From CAYRMV01 sp964425255 (lineage in GTDB: Bacteria; Bacteroidota; Bacteroidia; Flavobacteriales_D; Crocinitomicaceae): a stretch of 6,834 bases of DNA. The stretch's first letter is position 1. Each line of letters begins with the position of its first letter. A program made the translations under genes and the position numbers. Location: assembly GCA_964425255.1 (NCBI GenBank), contig CAYRMV010000165.1:1-6834 (forward strand). The letters run 5' to 3'. Under the pieces are notes generated by a model, which was given only the letters and a program-made list of their open reading frames with translations, had not been told where the DNA came from and did no database searches. Of this stretch, positions 4,946-6,834 are shown in pieces.

Positions 4946-6724
4946 ATGCAAAAAATCGGACTTTTAATCGCCAGTATTTTCGTATTCATTTTATCCCATG
5001 CACAGAAAGCAGTACCTGTATTCCGCGACGGTGAGGCTCAAGTGGTAAGCGCCTTCAGTAAGGCATCGGAATGGATCAAGGAAGAGTTGTGGGTGCAAAC
5101 GAATTTCGACAGCGATTCGAATGGAAAAATGGATCGCATGCATGTGTTTTTGACACGACCGCTACAAACAGAAACCGAAGGATTAAAACTGCCGATTGTG
5201 TACATGACTAGTCCGTATTTTGCGGGTACAGGTGGCAATGCGAAAGAGGTTTTTTGGAATGTGAAACACGAATTGGGTGAAACGCCTCCCCCACACAAAA
5301 ACGCTGAGGCCAAACGCAAAGAGAACCGTCCGTTGGATGCTTTTTTCCAAGATCGTGCGTGGGTTCCGCGTGGGTTTATCACGGTGTATTCGTCCTCGCC
5401 TGGAACTGGATTTTCGGACGGTGTACCGACGATTGGTGGTGAAAATGAAAAATTGGCTCCAAAAGCGGTCATCGATTGGCTTTGTGGAAGAGCGATTGGA
5501 TACAAATCTCGAACAGGAACGGACACCGTAACGGCTTATTGGTCGACTGGAAAAGTGGGCATGATGGGAACTTCCTACAACGGAACACTTTGTTTGGCAG
5601 CGGCTTGCACGGGCGTGGAAGGTTTGGAAGCGATCATCCCCAATGCGCCAGTTAGTTCGTGGTATTTGTATTACCGATCGAATGGCTTGGTATGTTCGCC
5701 AGGCGGATATTTGGGCGAAGACATGGATGTGTTGTACGATTTTGTGCACAGCGGCGACCCCGAAAACCGCGCACACAACGATGCCTTGATTCGAGACAAG
5801 GTGTTGGTTCCCGGACAAGATCGAAAAACGGGTGATTACAATGCTTTTTGGGCTTCACGCGATTACCTCACGCAAATGGACAGCATGAAAGCGGCGCTGT
5901 TTATGTGTCATGGGTTTGAAGATTGGAACGTGATGGCAGAACACAGTTACCGTTTTTACGAAAAAGCGAAAAGCATGGGCTTGACGGCAAAGATTTATTA
6001 CAATCAATTGGGTCACGGTTATCCGCCGCCGATGTGGATGATGAACCAATGGTTTACGCATTACTTGCATGGGGTGAACAACGGAGTGGAGAAATTACCC
6101 AACGCTTGGGTGGTTCCAAAAGGAGAAAGCGAAGCGCGTCCGATGGTTGATTTTCCTCATCCGAAGGCACAAAAAGAGCGTTTTTATCTGCATGCAGGCG
6201 ATGCGCACAACGGAAGTTTACGTTCAGAAAAAAGCACAGCTGCTCCTCTTTCTTTGATCGATGATGCGAGTAAATCTGCAGAAAAGTTACTCAACAAGGA
6301 TTCGGAAAACCGCCTGTTGTTTGTGACCGAACCGCTTTCGAAAGACCTTCACTTTTCGGGCACTTCCACGATTCACCTTTCGGTTTCGAGCAGTCAAGCA
6401 GCAGCAAATGTTTCGGTGTATTTGGTGGAAATTCCTGCGGACGCAAAAAAAGGGAAACTGAAAATGAAAAAATGCATCGTCAACCGTGCTTGGGCGGATC
6501 CGCAAAACCACCAAGATTTATCGCACGGAGAGGCGCTTGTCCCGGGTCAATACTACGACCTCACGTTCGATTTCCAACCGGACGACCAAATTGTCCCTGC
6601 AGGAAGTAAACTGGCGCTCTTGATTTTCTCTAGCGATTCGGAATTCACGATCCAACCAAAAAAGGGAACGATCGTCGGTGTAAACCTTGCGGAATCGTGG
6701 TTGGATGTGATGGTGGTGAGGTAG
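4946..6724 (+). CDS. secreted S15 / CocE-NonD family serine hydrolase, Xaa-Pro dipeptidyl-peptidase-like
   Basis: The product has 592 residues. The ATG at 4946 begins a signal peptide (hydrophobic 4-17, then SHA|Q, predicted cut after residue 19), so the mature enzyme is exported. An in-frame GTG at 4916 lies upstream of the promoter-like box and would bury the signal peptide, so I rejected it. The alpha/beta-hydrolase part carries nucleophile Ser210 in GMMGTSYNGTL, acid Asp326 in HGFEDWNV and His357 in QLGHGYPPP, the order and contexts of S15 peptidases. The C-terminal region (about 410-592) fits the beta-rich PepX_C-type domain. DSDSNGKMD (55-63) is a calcium-loop-like motif. S15 members release N-terminal Xaa-Pro dipeptides, but relatives cleave esters (cocaine esterase) or acyl groups, so the substrate is not settled. 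The gene stands alone, diverges from the prenyl synthase unit, and is GC-richer than the other genes. Confidence 0.93.
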   Translation: MQKIGLLIASIFVFILSHAQKAVPVFRDGEAQVVSAFSKASEWIKEELWVQTNFDSDSNGKMDRMHVFLTRPLQTETEGLKLPIVYMTSPYFAGTGGNAKEVFWNVKHELGETPPPHKNAEAKRKENRPLDAFFQDRAWVPRGFITVYSSSPGTGFSDGVPTIGGENEKLAPKAVIDWLCGRAIGYKSRTGTDTVTAYWSTGKVGMMGTSYNGTLCLAAACTGVEGLEAIIPNAPVSSWYLYYRSNGLVCSPGGYLGEDMDVLYDFVHSGDPENRAHNDALIRDKVLVPGQDRKTGDYNAFWASRDYLTQMDSMKAALFMCHGFEDWNVMAEHSYRFYEKAKSMGLTAKIYYNQLGHGYPPPMWMMNQWFTHYLHGVNNGVEKLPNAWVVPKGESEARPMVDFPHPKAQKERFYLHAGDAHNGSLRSEKSTAAPLSLIDDASKSAEKLLNKDSENRLLFVTEPLSKDLHFSGTSTIHLSVSSSQAAANVSVYLVEIPADAKKGKLKMKKCIVNRAWADPQNHQDLSHGEALVPGQYYDLTFDFQPDDQIVPAGSKLALLIFSSDSEFTIQPKKGTIVGVNLAESWLDVMVVR

Positions 6725-6834
6725 GGTTTATACAAAATAAAGAATGTTTTTCATTGATTCAAACAACGTCAATCCCATTTTCTATGAGATGAATTTTTGT
6801 TCCTAACCGTTTCTAATTAAATCATTCAAAAGAG
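6725..6834. other. 3' flank without assignable feature
   Basis: After the TAG the sequence is AT-rich. GAATG (6742-6746) and CATT (6752-6755) could make a short hairpin, but the stem is only 4 bp, so I do not call a terminator. No start of another gene is recognisable. Confidence 0.5.

Noticed and set aside
5183..5818. Long open frame (211 codons) on the minus strand inside the S15 gene
   Set aside because: It lies antisense to a gene with an intact catalytic triad and signal peptide. Its translation is rich in Arg, Ser and Thr with no recognisable motif, typical of a mirrored frame. The same applies to the minus-strand frame at 5038-5526.

Overview
The window looks like chromosomal DNA of a member of the Bacteroidota, probably Flavobacteriales. 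Four things point there: a DnaG primase with the degenerate zinc-finger sequence I remember from flavobacterial primases; promoter-like TAnnTTTG boxes in place of a sigma-70 -10 box; few clear Shine-Dalgarno sequences; and a lipoprotein with acidic residues straight after the lipobox cysteine. Assignment below order level cannot be supported from the sequence alone.

Layout. Positions 2-937 (+) hold the C-terminal four fifths or so of an AAA_14/DUF4143-type ATPase, cut by the window edge inside its Walker B motif. It converges, 7 bp apart, on a tight three-gene minus-strand unit that reads from 4332 down to 945: a long-chain polyprenyl diphosphate synthase, a small MORN-repeat lipoprotein, and dnaG. 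Spacings are 7 bp and 0 bp, so the three are almost certainly co-transcribed; a TATATTTG box lies just 6 bp before the first ATG. Positions 4333-4945 are a 613-bp gap between divergent genes. Positions 4946-6724 (+) encode an exported serine hydrolase of the S15 / CocE-NonD (Xaa-Pro dipeptidyl-peptidase-like) family. The last 110 bp hold nothing I can assign.

How the genes relate. The polyprenyl synthase probably makes the side chain of menaquinone (or a related polyprenyl carrier) and DnaG primes DNA replication. The lipoprotein between them has no obvious link to either. The secreted peptidase probably serves peptide utilisation and is regulated separately. The ATPase is much richer in AT than the peptidase gene and belongs to a patchily distributed family, so it may be a later arrival.

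The most unusual part is the divergent gap. It holds a 36-bp near-perfect palindrome, two further copies of its core in a 32-bp tandem with a decayed half-copy next in register, a compound of two adjacent stem-loops (one with about 20 paired positions) lying between the palindromes, and an 80-nt stretch with no G at all on the + strand. Because both neighbours are transcribed away from the gap, none of these hairpins is needed as a terminator for an annotated gene. The gap is the best candidate here for an undescribed element: a dispersed repeat, an operator array or a small structured RNA. No complete defence, CRISPR or transposase system is visible.
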